Positions 27,263 to 35,851 of a DNA stretch of 58,518 nt are shown here, one piece after another; position 1 is the stretch's first letter, and each line of letters begins with the position of its first letter. Source of the stretch: Oerskovia enterophila (GTDB lineage: Bacteria; Actinomycetota; Actinomycetes; Actinomycetales; Cellulomonadaceae); assembly GCF_001692445.1 (NCBI RefSeq), contig NZ_MAQA01000027.1:1-58518 (forward strand), in the 5' to 3' direction. The position numbers were made by a program, and so were the translations under genes. Below the pieces are notes generated by a model. That model searched no databases. It saw only the letters and a program-made list of their open reading frames with translations, and was not told where the DNA came from.

Positions 27263-28432
27263 TCAGCCGCCGATCGCGGACATGCCGCGGGCGGGCTGCT
27301 CGAAGCCGGCGGTGCCGACGGTGTGGCCGGCAGCCTTGGCCCGGACCGCGAGGCCGAGGGCCTGCGCGATCCGTTCGTCGTCGCCGCCCGTGCGCAGGAT
27401 CGTGCGCAGGTCGGTCTCGTCACGGGCGAACAGACAGTTGCGGAGCTGGCCGTCGGCCGTGAGCCGGATCCGGTCGCACGCCCCGCAGAAGGGCCGCGTC
27501 ACCGACGCCACGATCCCCACGACGGCGTCGGTCCCGTCGACCCGCCAGCGCTCGGCGGGCGCGGCGCCGCGCGTCGGCACCGGGACCAGGTCGAACTCCC
27601 CGGTGAGCGAGGCGAGCACCTCGTCGGCCGTGACCATTCCCTCGCGGGTCCAGGTCCGGCCCGCGTCGAGCGGCATCTGCTCGATGAAGCGCAGCTCGTA
27701 GCCGCGCTCGAGCGCGAACCGCAGGAGGTCGACCATCTCGTCGTCGTTGACCCCTCGCACGAGCACGGCGTTGAGCTTGGTGCCCGTGAAGCCTGCCCGG
27801 TCGGCCGCCGCGAGCCCGTCGAGGGCCCGCCCGAGCCGGTCCCGGCGGGTGAGCCGCGCGTACCGTTCGGGGCGCAGGGTGTCGAGCGACATGTTGAGGC
27901 GGCCGAGCCCCGCCGCGCGGAGCGGCTCCGCGAGCGCCGCGAGGCGCAGCCCGTTGGTGGTCATCGAGATCTCGGGTGCCCCCGGGAGCGCCGCCAGGTC
28001 GGCAACGATCTCGACGATGTCGGGCCGCAGGAGCGGTTCGCCGCCCGTGAGGCGGATCTCCTCGACCCCGTGGCGCACCGCCACGGCCGCGACCCGTGTC
28101 ATCTCGGCGACCGTGAGGAGCTCCTCGGAGGGCAGCCACTGCATGCCCTCGGCGGGCATGCAGTAGGTGCAGCGGAGCGAGCAGCGGTCGGTCAGCGAGA
28201 TCCGCAGGTCGCGGTGGCGGCGCCCGAACCGGTCGACGAGCCCGGGAGCGTCTCGTCGGTCCGCGTCCGACGGCCGGTCCGTGCCCGACGGCGCCCCTCC
28301 CCCGGGCAGTGCGTCTCCCGACGGCGTCGCGCGCCCGGGGACCGCACGACCGGACGTGACGTGCTCGGCGGGTGCGGCGCCGTCGGGCAGGAGATTGCCG
28401 ACCGTGCGCTCGACCGCGGGCGCGATGCTCAC
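27263..28432 (-). CDS. moaA: GTP 3',8-cyclase MoaA
   Basis: A 389-residue radical SAM enzyme that starts molybdenum cofactor synthesis from GTP. After a variable Pro/Ala/Gly-rich N-terminus of about 70 residues come FGRRHRDLRISLTDRC and the radical SAM motif C-SLR-C-TY-C, RLTGGEPLLR, NMSLDTLRPERY, and the C-terminal [4Fe-4S] site RPFCGACDRIRLTADG followed by NCLF. The chain ends in Gly-Gly, as required for activity. GTG 28432 overlaps the moaE stop by 4 bp; this start fits the coupling pattern of the operon. The N-terminal extension is longer than in E. coli MoaA (329 residues). Confidence 0.95.
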   Translation of the reverse strand: MSIAPAVERTVGNLLPDGAAPAEHVTSGRAVPGRATPSGDALPGGGAPSGTDRPSDADRRDAPGLVDRFGRRHRDLRISLTDRCSLRCTYCMPAEGMQWLPSEELLTVAEMTRVAAVAVRHGVEEIRLTGGEPLLRPDIVEIVADLAALPGAPEISMTTNGLRLAALAEPLRAAGLGRLNMSLDTLRPERYARLTRRDRLGRALDGLAAADRAGFTGTKLNAVLVRGVNDDEMVDLLRFALERGYELRFIEQMPLDAGRTWTREGMVTADEVLASLTGEFDLVPVPTRGAAPAERWRVDGTDAVVGIVASVTRPFCGACDRIRLTADGQLRNCLFARDETDLRTILRTGGDDERIAQALGLAVRAKAAGHTVGTAGFEQPARGMSAIGG

Positions 28433-28899
28433 AGCGCCCCGACCCACTCGTCCGTGCCGTCGGCGAAGACCTGCCGCTTCCACACGGGCAGCGCCGCCTT
28501 GACCTCCTCGACCAGGTCGCCGCACACCTCGAAGGCCTGGGCGCGGTGCGCCGAGGACACGGCCGCGACGAGCGCGACGTCGCCGACCGCCAGGTCGCCC
28601 ACGCGGTGGGACACCGCGACCCGGACCGCGCCCGAACGGGCCGCGACCCGCGCGGCGATCTCGCCGATGATCCGGTCGGCGTCGGGGTGCGCCTCGTAGG
28701 TGAGCGCGGCCACGGAGCGGCCGTCGTCGTGGTCGCGCACCACGCCAGCGAACGTCACGACCGCCCCTGCGTGGGCCGAGGCCACCGCGCGCTCGTGCTC
28801 GGCCACGTCGAGGACGGACTCCCCCACACCCGCGAGGACGACGAGCGCGTCGGCCACCACCTCGGTCGCCCCGTCCGCAGGGAGGCCGGCCACGCTCAC
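28429..28899 (-). CDS. moaE: molybdopterin synthase catalytic subunit MoaE
   Basis: A 156-residue MoaE: GAVVTFAGVVRDHDDGRSV (active-site region), LTYEAHPDADRIIGEIA, RVAVSHRVGDLAVGD, AHRAQAFEVC and the hallmark LPVWKRQVFADGTDEWVG with the catalytic Lys pair region. It accepts sulfur from MoaD to convert cPMP to molybdopterin. GTG 28899 overlaps the narI stop (GTGA), and its own stop overlaps moaA, so cofactor supply is translated with the nitrate reductase that needs it. Confidence 0.95.
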   Translation of the reverse strand: MSVAGLPADGATEVVADALVVLAGVGESVLDVAEHERAVASAHAGAVVTFAGVVRDHDDGRSVAALTYEAHPDADRIIGEIAARVAARSGAVRVAVSHRVGDLAVGDVALVAAVSSAHRAQAFEVCGDLVEEVKAALPVWKRQVFADGTDEWVGAL

Positions 28900-29603
28900 G
28901 CCCGCACCTTGCCGCGCCCCGGCGCCGCGGAACGCTGCCGGTAGACCACGTACGGCCGGGCGAGGTATGCCACGGGCACCGACCACACGTGCACGAGCCG
29001 CGTGAAGGGCCAGATCGCGAGGAGCAGGCACGCGAGCACCGCGTGCCAGCCGTAGACCGCGGGCGCCGCGGTGATGAGCGACGGGTCGGGCTGGAGGACG
29101 AAGAGCTGACGGAACCAGACCGAGACCGTGCCGCGGTACTCGTAGCCCGAGCCGAACACGTTGATCGCGACGGTCTGCCACATGCCGACCCCGATCTCGA
29201 CCGTGAGCAGGGCGTACAGGACCCGGTCCATGGGGGTCGTGACCACGCGGATGCGGTCCGAGACGTAGAACCGGCGCAGCAGCAGGATCACGAGGCCCGC
29301 GCACAGCACGACCCCCGCGACGGTCCCGGCTGCGACCGCGACGACGTGGTACGTGTGGTCCGAGATCCCGAGGGCCCGGGTCCACGACGTCGGGATCAGG
29401 AGCCCCGCGGCGTGGCCGAGGATCGCGAACAGCGCCCCGAAGTGGAACAGGGGCGATCCCCAGGCGAGCCAGCGCTTCTCGAGCACCTGGCTCGTGCGGG
29501 TCGTCCAGCCGAACTGGTCGTTGCGGTACCTCCAGACGTGCCCCACGACGAAGATCGCGAGGCAGACGTACGGCAGCACCACGAAGAGGAGGGTGTCCCA
29601 CAT
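28896..29603 (-). CDS. narI: respiratory nitrate reductase gamma subunit NarI (cytochrome b)
   Basis: A 235-residue, five-helix membrane quinol oxidase subunit. Haem-ligand His pairs lie in FHFGALFAILGHAAG (about 51-65) and YGWHAVLACL...RLVHVW (about 190-210). The start MWDTLLFVVLPYVCL is typical. It oxidises menaquinol and passes electrons to NarH. ATG 29603 lies 3 bp after the narJ stop; the stop overlaps moaE. Confidence 0.96.
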   Translation of the reverse strand: MWDTLLFVVLPYVCLAIFVVGHVWRYRNDQFGWTTRTSQVLEKRWLAWGSPLFHFGALFAILGHAAGLLIPTSWTRALGISDHTYHVVAVAAGTVAGVVLCAGLVILLLRRFYVSDRIRVVTTPMDRVLYALLTVEIGVGMWQTVAINVFGSGYEYRGTVSVWFRQLFVLQPDPSLITAAPAVYGWHAVLACLLLAIWPFTRLVHVWSVPVAYLARPYVVYRQRSAAPGRGKVRA

Positions 29604-29606
29604 GAG

Positions 29607-30365
29607 TCAGCGTCCTTCCGGGGCGCAGGTGAATTCCGGGGGGCCGAACGGCGCGCCGGGCGTGTCCGTCCAGCTCGCTCCCCCGTAGGGCATCGAGGCG
29701 ATCTCGAGCCCCGCGTCGTCGGTGGGCGGTCCGCTGAGCGCGAGCTGGTCGACCTCGTCGCGCTGGTGGTCGGTGACCGGGCCCAGGAGGTCGCTCACGG
29801 CCTCGAGGATCTCGCGGTAGTGCGAGCCGCGGTCGGCGAGCGAGCGCCGGATGAGCTCGATCCCGCCGCGGTGGGTCCGCAGCGGCGCCTCGCCGGCCCC
29901 TGTCCCGGCCCGCGAGGCGAACTCGAGGACCATGGGCAGGTAGTCGGGGAGCTCGGACTCGTCGGGGGCGAACCCGCACGCGCGGTAGCGCTGCTTGAGC
30001 GCGAGGAGCGCCATGCCGCGCTGGCGCGTGTCGCCGTGGAGGTAGTAGCTGAGGAACAGCGACGACTTGCGGCGCAGGTCGAACGTCTCGACGTAGTGGG
30101 CGCGCGCGGCGCGCGGCTCCGTCCGCGCGTGCTGGTCCCAGAACGCGCGCAGGTGCGCGGCCGGGGCCGAGTCGGGCAGGGCCCCGACGGCCGCGGCGAG
30201 CTCGTCGGCGTCGGCGTACCAGGCGTCGTCGGGGTAGGCCAGCAGGATGCTGGCGAGGGCGAGGACGTCGGACCGGGCGGGGACCTCGACGAGGTTCTTG
30301 CGCCGCGAGCGCCGCAGGAGCGGGACGAACGCGCGCCTGCCCGACGGCGGAGCCTGGGTCGTCAT
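29607..30365 (-). CDS. narJ: nitrate reductase assembly chaperone NarJ
   Basis: A 252-residue NarJ/TorD-like chaperone: LALASILLAYPDDAWYAD, AHYVETFDLRRKSSLFLSYY (family core, about 95-115), GDTRQRGMALLALKQRYRACG, and SELPDYLPMVLEFAS. It holds apo-NarGH during insertion of Mo-bisMGD and Fe-S clusters and is not part of the final enzyme. The start overlaps the narH stop (ATGA). The N-terminal 30 residues are basic and longer than in E. coli. Confidence 0.95.
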   Translation of the reverse strand: MTTQAPPSGRRAFVPLLRRSRRKNLVEVPARSDVLALASILLAYPDDAWYADADELAAAVGALPDSAPAAHLRAFWDQHARTEPRAARAHYVETFDLRRKSSLFLSYYLHGDTRQRGMALLALKQRYRACGFAPDESELPDYLPMVLEFASRAGTGAGEAPLRTHRGGIELIRRSLADRGSHYREILEAVSDLLGPVTDHQRDEVDQLALSGPPTDDAGLEIASMPYGGASWTDTPGAPFGPPEFTCAPEGR

Positions 30366-31888
30366 GACGGCCTCCGGACCTGCAGGGGCACCGAGACGGG
30401 TCCGCCGCGCGTCGCGGCCGCGCTCATGCCGGGTCCGCCCGGGTTGTCGAGCGAGCAGCCCGAGGCCCACGAGGCCATCTCGGCCGCGTCCTCCTTGTGC
30501 GCCGCGGGGATCACGTAGCGGTCCTCCATCTTGGCGATCGCCAGGAGCCGGTACAGCTCCTCGACGTCCTCGGCCGAGTACCCGACCTGGTCGAGCAGGG
30601 CCTGGTCGACGTCGCCGTCGAGCGTGCGCCGACGCATGTGGCTGCGCATCGCGGCGAGCTTCATGAGGACCCCCGCGACGACGTCGACGTCCCCGGCCGA
30701 GAAGAGGCTCGCGAGGTACTCGAGCGGGATGCGCAGCGACGCGATGGTGTGGAACACGTCGTCGGCGTCGGCGTCGTCCTTGCCGAGCTCGGTCGTGACG
30801 TCCAGGACGGGTGAGAGCGGCGGCACGTACCAGACCATGGGCATGGTGCGGTACTCGGGGTGCAGCGGCAGCGCGACCTTGAACTTCTGGATGAGCTTCC
30901 AGATGGGCGAGCGCTGCGCCGCGCCGATCCAGTCCTCGGCGATGCCGGCCGCCCGTGCCGCCGCGATCACCTCGGGGTCCGTGGGGTCGAGGAAGACGTC
31001 GCGCTGGGCGTCGAGCAGGTCCTTCGGGTCCTCGACGGACGCCGCGGCCTCGACCGCGTCGGCGTCGTAGAGCACGAGGCCGATGTACCGCAGCCGCCCG
31101 ACGCACGTCTCGGCGCACACGGTCGGCTGGCCCGCCTCGATGCGCGGGAAGCAGAACGTGCACTTCTCTGCCTTGCCCGTCTGGTGGTTGACGTAGACCT
31201 TCTTGTAGGGGCAGGCCGAGACGCACATGCGCCACCCGCGGCACTTGTCCTGGTCGACCAGCACGATCCCGTCCTCGACGCGCTTGTACATGGCCGACGA
31301 CGGGCAGGCCGAGACGCACGCGGGGTTCAGGCAGTGCTCGCAGATCCGCGGCAGGTGGAACATGAACGTCTGCTCGAACGAGAGCTGGACCTTGTCGACC
31401 ATCGACGCGAGGTTGGGGTCCTTCGACGCGATCTGCGGCGAGCCGCCCAGGTCGTCGTCCCAGTTGGGTCCCCACGTGATCTTCATGTCCTTGCCCGTGA
31501 TCGCGCTCTTGGGCCGGGCCACGGGGATCTGCGGCGAGTTCGCCGGCGCGGAGATCAGCTGGTCGAAGTCGTACGTCGCGGGCTCGTAGTAGTCGTCGAG
31601 CCCTGGGAGGTCGGGGTTCGCGAAGATCGACGCGAGACGGCGCAGCCGCCCGCCCGAGCGGAGCCGGAGCCTTCCCTTGCGGTCGAGCTCCCAGCCGCCG
31701 TGCCACCGGTCCTGGTCCTCGTACCCGCGCGGGTACCCCGTCCCGGGCTTGGTCTCGACGTTGTTGAACCACACGTACTCGACGCCGTCGCGGTTGGTCC
31801 ACGTCTGCTTGCACGTGACCGAGCACGTGTGGCACCCGATGCACTTGTCGAGGTTCATGACCATCGCTACCTGCGACATGACCCGCAT
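30362..31888 (-). CDS. narH: nitrate reductase beta subunit NarH
   Basis: A 508-residue electron-transfer subunit with four Cys groups: CIGCHTCSVTCKQTW (about 17-31), CEHCLNPACVSACPSSAMYK, CRGWRMCVSACPYKK (the Trp replaces a Cys, giving the [3Fe-4S] cluster) and CTFC...CAETCVGRLR. It passes electrons from NarI haem to NarG. ATG 31888 is 1 bp after the narG stop. Two further Met codons (residues 4 and 9-11) could serve as starts. Confidence 0.96.
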   Translation of the reverse strand: MRVMSQVAMVMNLDKCIGCHTCSVTCKQTWTNRDGVEYVWFNNVETKPGTGYPRGYEDQDRWHGGWELDRKGRLRLRSGGRLRRLASIFANPDLPGLDDYYEPATYDFDQLISAPANSPQIPVARPKSAITGKDMKITWGPNWDDDLGGSPQIASKDPNLASMVDKVQLSFEQTFMFHLPRICEHCLNPACVSACPSSAMYKRVEDGIVLVDQDKCRGWRMCVSACPYKKVYVNHQTGKAEKCTFCFPRIEAGQPTVCAETCVGRLRYIGLVLYDADAVEAAASVEDPKDLLDAQRDVFLDPTDPEVIAAARAAGIAEDWIGAAQRSPIWKLIQKFKVALPLHPEYRTMPMVWYVPPLSPVLDVTTELGKDDADADDVFHTIASLRIPLEYLASLFSAGDVDVVAGVLMKLAAMRSHMRRRTLDGDVDQALLDQVGYSAEDVEELYRLLAIAKMEDRYVIPAAHKEDAAEMASWASGCSLDNPGGPGMSAAATRGGPVSVPLQVRRPS

Positions 31889-31889
31889 C

Positions 31890-34800
31890 TCAGTACTCCA
31901 CTTCCTGGTTGCGCCGACGGATGACCGTGTACTCGTCGCGCTGGTTGCCGGTCGGCCCGTAGTAGTTGAAGGCGTAGGTGAGCTGGCCGTACCCGCCCAG
32001 GAGGTGCGTGGGCTTCATCATGATCATCGTCAGCGCGTTGTGGATGCCCCCTCGCTTGCCCGAGGCCTCGGCCTTGGGCACGTCGATGTTGCGGTCCTTC
32101 GAGTGGTACATGTAGACCGTGCCCGTGGGCATGCGGTGCGAGACCACGGCCCGGGCCACGACCACGCCGTTGCGGTTGACCGCCTCGATCCAGTCGTTGT
32201 CCGCGATCCCCGCGGTCCGCGCGTCCTCCTCGGAGATCCAGATCGTGGGGCCCCCGCGCGAGAGCGCGAGCATGTACGGGTTGTCCTGGAACTGCGAGTG
32301 CATGGACCACTTGGAGTGCGGGGTCAGGTAGCGCACCGTGACCTCGGTCGAGCCCGGCTCGCTGAAGCCCTGGTGACCGAAGTGGCGTGCCATGTCGAGC
32401 GGCGGCCGGTAGACCGGGAGCTGCTCGCCGAGCTCGGTCATCCAGTCGTGGTCGACGAAGAAGTGCTGGCGCCCCGTGAGCGTGTGCCACGGCTTGAGCC
32501 GCTCGACGTTGACCACGAACGGCGAGTAGCGCCGGCCGCCCTGCTCGGAGCCCGACCACTCGTAGCTCGTGAAGACGTTCTGCGGACCGGTCAGGGTCTG
32601 GGCGAACGTGACCTGACGGTCGTGGTTCTCCTCGGCCAGGTCCGCGAGCGGCTTCCCGACCCGCTTCTCGAGGGCCTTGAAGCCCGCGACCGAGACCGCG
32701 CCGTTGGTCGTGCCCGACAGCGCGAGGATCGCCTCGCACATGTGCGCCGCGGTCTCGAGCGACGGGCGTCCCTTCGCGACACCGTCCTTGCGCACGCCGT
32801 TGGCCTTCGCGAGGAACTCGACGGCCTGCTCGGGCACGACCGTGACGCCCTTGGTCGTGGTCCCGACCGTCGAGATCAGCGGCCCGACGGCGCGCATCTT
32901 CTCGGCGATCTGGGTGTAGTCGCGCTCGATCACCACGAGGCGCGGCATGGTCACGCCGGGGACGGGCTCGCACTCGCCCTTGCGCCAGTCGAGGACGACG
33001 CCTCCGGGCTGGGCCATCTCGTCCGGGGTGTCGTGCGTGAGCGGGGCCGCGATGACGTCGGTGCGGGTGCCCAGGTGGATCTTGGCGAGCTCGGAGACCT
33101 TGTCGGCGAGCCCGAGGAACGCGTCGTAGTCGGTCCGGGCCTGCCACGGGGGTGCGATCGCGGCGTTGAGGGCGTGCACGAACGGGTGCATGTCCGTGGT
33201 CGAGATGTCCTGCTTCTCGTACCAGGTCGCGGCCGGGAGCACGACGTCGGCGAACAGCGAGGTCGAGGTCATGCGGAAGTCGATGTTGGTCAGCAGGTCG
33301 AGCTTGCCCTCGGGGGCCTCGTCCCGCCAGACGACCTCCTCGGGGCGACGCTCGGGCGGTGTCTCGTGCGCCCTCAGCGACGAGTCGGCGCCCAGCAGGT
33401 GCTTGAGGAAGTACTCGTTGCCCTTGGCCGAGTTCCCGATCAGGTTGGCCCGCCAGACCGTCAGGACGCGCGGGAAGTTCTGCGGGTCGTCGGGGTCCTC
33501 GACCGCGAACTTCAGAGCGCCGCTGCGCAGCTCGGACACCACGTGGTCGGCGACCGGCACGCCGGCGGCCGCGGCCTCGTCGCACAGGTCGAGCGGGTTG
33601 CGGTCGAACCCGGGGTGCGAGGGCGTCCAGCCCATGCGGGCGGCCTGGGTCAGGCAGTCCATCATGCTGCGGTCCTTGAGGGTGCCCGGACCGGTCGGCG
33701 AGGCGAGCTCGTCCGCGCCGAAGCCCTCGTAGCGCCACTGGTCGGTCGCGGTGTACCAGAACGCCGTGCCGGCCATGTGGCGCGTGGGGCGCTGCCAGTC
33801 GAGCGCGAAGGCCATGTGCTGCTGCCCCGTCACGGGCCGCGCCTTCTCCTGCCCGACGTAGTGGGCCCAGCCGCCACCGTTGACGCCCTGGCACCCGGTG
33901 AGGGTCAGGAGGGCGATGAACGTCCGGTAGATGGTGTCCGCGTGGTACCAGTGGTTGGTACCCGCGCCCATGATGATCATGGACTTGCCCTTACTCACCT
34001 CGGCGTTGCGCGTGAACTCGCGCGCGATCCTGGTGCACTGCTCGGCAGGCACCCCGGTCAACGCTTCCTGCCACGCGGGGGTCCCGGGAGACTCGGCGTC
34101 GTCGTAGCCCGTGGGCCACGACCCCGGAAGCCCGTCGCGCCCCACGCCGTACTGCGCCATGAGCAGGTCGAACACGGTCGTCACGAGGCGGTCGCCCACG
34201 CGGATCGCCGGGACGCCGCGCAGGACCGAGGAGCCGCCCTCGGTCGCGCCGACGTCGAAGCGCGGCAGCTCGACGACGACCCCCTGCGCCTCGGCTCCCG
34301 CGTGCGTCAGGCCCAGCAGGCTCAGCGCCGGGTCGTGGTCCTCGAGGTCGAGGTTCCAGCGCCCCACGCCGTCCTCGGTCCACCGGTCGGCCAGCGTGCC
34401 GTTCGGCACCGTGAGCGCGTCGGCGGCCGTGTCGAGGAAGACGGGACGAAACTCGGGGCGCTGCCCCGTCGCCCCCGCGACGGGCAGCCCGTCCAGGTCG
34501 GCTGCCGTGAGGAACTTGGCGGGCCGGAAGACCGGGGCGGCTCCGCCGTCGGGCAGCGTGCCCTCCTGGCCTGCGCCCTGGCCGCCCTCCCCGGGAGCCT
34601 CGTCGAGCGTGACCAGGAACGGCGCGTCCGTGTACGTGCGCGAGTAGGCCTCGAAGTACGGCACCTGGCGGTCGCGGTAGAACTCGGTGAGCAGCACGTG
34701 GCCCATGGCCTGCGCGAGCGCGCCGTCCGTGCCCGGAGCGGGCGCGAGCCAGTCGTCAGCGAACTTCACGTTGTCCGCGTAGTCGGGGCTGATCGCGACG

Positions 34801-35666
34801 ACCTTGGTGCCCTTGTAGCGGGCCTCGGCCAGGAAGTGGGCGTCGGGCGTGCGCGTCACGGGGACGTTCGAGCCCCACATCATGATGTAGCTCGAGTTCC
34901 ACCAGTCGCCCGACTCGGGGACGTCGGTCTGGTCACCCCAGATCTGCGGGCTCGCGGGCGGCAGGTCCGCGTACCAGTCGTAGAAGCTCAGCAAGGTCCC
35001 GCCGATCATCGACAGGAAGCGGGTCCCGACCCCGAAGCTCGCCATCGACATGGCCGGGATCGGCGTGAAGCCCACGCACCGGTCCGGCCCGTACGCCTTG
35101 ATCGTGTAGACGTGGGCCGCGGCCATGATCTCGGTCGCGAGCTCCCAGTCCGCACGGACCAGGCCGCCCTTGCCGCGGGCGCGCTTGTAGAGCGTCGCCT
35201 TGAGGGGGCTCTCGACGACCTCGGCCCATGCGAGCACCGGGTCGCCCAGGCGGCAGCGCGCGTCGAGGTACATCTCGAGCAGGACACCGCGCACGTACGG
35301 GTAGCGCACTCGCGACGGCGAGTACGTGTACCAGGAGAACGAGGCGCCGCGCGGGCAACCACGCGGCTCGTACTCGGGGCTGTCGAGCCCCGTCGTCGGG
35401 TAGTCGGTGCCCTGGTGCTCCCAGGTGATGAGGCCGTCCTTGACGTACACGTCCCACGCGCACGACCCCGTGCAGTTCACGCCGTGGGTCGAGCGCACGA
35501 CCTTGTCGTGCGCCCAGCGGTCCCGGTAGAACCGGTCCCACTCCGAAGCGTTCGTCTCGATCATGGCGTGCGCCGAGTCGAACACCTCCGTCTGGGGGAA
35601 GTGGCTGCGCGTCGTGAGCAGCTTCTTCATCAGGGGCGACATGGCCGCCTGGTCGTCGATGGTCAT
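31890..35666 (-). CDS. narG: nitrate reductase alpha subunit NarG
   Basis: A 1258-residue molybdenum-bisMGD catalytic subunit facing the cytosol. The N-terminus has STHGVNCTGSCAWDVY (HxxxCxxxC of the [4Fe-4S] cluster) and PRGCPRGASFSWYTYSP, then WWNSSYIMMWGSNVPVTRTPD near the active-site Asp region. The C-terminal Mo-pterin domain ends LTYAFNYYGPTGNQRDEYTV. It reduces nitrate to nitrite. First gene of narGHJI-moaEAD; SD GGAGCTC precedes ATG 35666. It is divergent from an HTH regulator with 185 bp between the starts. An insertion with low-complexity Gly/Glu (about residues 360-380) is specific compared with E. coli. Confidence 0.97.
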   Translation of the reverse strand: MTIDDQAAMSPLMKKLLTTRSHFPQTEVFDSAHAMIETNASEWDRFYRDRWAHDKVVRSTHGVNCTGSCAWDVYVKDGLITWEHQGTDYPTTGLDSPEYEPRGCPRGASFSWYTYSPSRVRYPYVRGVLLEMYLDARCRLGDPVLAWAEVVESPLKATLYKRARGKGGLVRADWELATEIMAAAHVYTIKAYGPDRCVGFTPIPAMSMASFGVGTRFLSMIGGTLLSFYDWYADLPPASPQIWGDQTDVPESGDWWNSSYIMMWGSNVPVTRTPDAHFLAEARYKGTKVVAISPDYADNVKFADDWLAPAPGTDGALAQAMGHVLLTEFYRDRQVPYFEAYSRTYTDAPFLVTLDEAPGEGGQGAGQEGTLPDGGAAPVFRPAKFLTAADLDGLPVAGATGQRPEFRPVFLDTAADALTVPNGTLADRWTEDGVGRWNLDLEDHDPALSLLGLTHAGAEAQGVVVELPRFDVGATEGGSSVLRGVPAIRVGDRLVTTVFDLLMAQYGVGRDGLPGSWPTGYDDAESPGTPAWQEALTGVPAEQCTRIAREFTRNAEVSKGKSMIIMGAGTNHWYHADTIYRTFIALLTLTGCQGVNGGGWAHYVGQEKARPVTGQQHMAFALDWQRPTRHMAGTAFWYTATDQWRYEGFGADELASPTGPGTLKDRSMMDCLTQAARMGWTPSHPGFDRNPLDLCDEAAAAGVPVADHVVSELRSGALKFAVEDPDDPQNFPRVLTVWRANLIGNSAKGNEYFLKHLLGADSSLRAHETPPERRPEEVVWRDEAPEGKLDLLTNIDFRMTSTSLFADVVLPAATWYEKQDISTTDMHPFVHALNAAIAPPWQARTDYDAFLGLADKVSELAKIHLGTRTDVIAAPLTHDTPDEMAQPGGVVLDWRKGECEPVPGVTMPRLVVIERDYTQIAEKMRAVGPLISTVGTTTKGVTVVPEQAVEFLAKANGVRKDGVAKGRPSLETAAHMCEAILALSGTTNGAVSVAGFKALEKRVGKPLADLAEENHDRQVTFAQTLTGPQNVFTSYEWSGSEQGGRRYSPFVVNVERLKPWHTLTGRQHFFVDHDWMTELGEQLPVYRPPLDMARHFGHQGFSEPGSTEVTVRYLTPHSKWSMHSQFQDNPYMLALSRGGPTIWISEEDARTAGIADNDWIEAVNRNGVVVARAVVSHRMPTGTVYMYHSKDRNIDVPKAEASGKRGGIHNALTMIMMKPTHLLGGYGQLTYAFNYYGPTGNQRDEYTVIRRRNQEVEY

Positions 35667-35715
35667 GGCGAGAGCTCCTCGGGGACTGCGTGGGGGGCGT
35701 TCAGCGCACGGGCTA

Positions 35716-35742
35716 CGGAGGCACCCGAGGGGGCGCTCCGTG
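35716..35742. promoter_or_regulatory. inverted repeat in the narG/regulator divergent promoter region
   Basis: ACGGAG (35716-35721) and CTCCGT (35737-35742) separated by 15 bp, about 50-75 bp upstream of narG and 110 bp upstream of the regulator. It is a candidate operator for the divergent HTH protein; the short arms make this weak. Confidence 0.35.
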
Positions 35743-35851
35743 CGGCGGACCGACCGCGCGTGCGAGAGTTGTCGTGCCGAGCACAGCGGGCGGGGGCAGC
35801 CCTGCGGCTCGGGACCAGAGATCCAGGAACGGGAAGAAGTGGGGCGAGCAC

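Noticed and set aside
35667-35851. FNR box for narG
   Set aside because: No TTGAT-N4-ATCAA-like sequence found in the gap.
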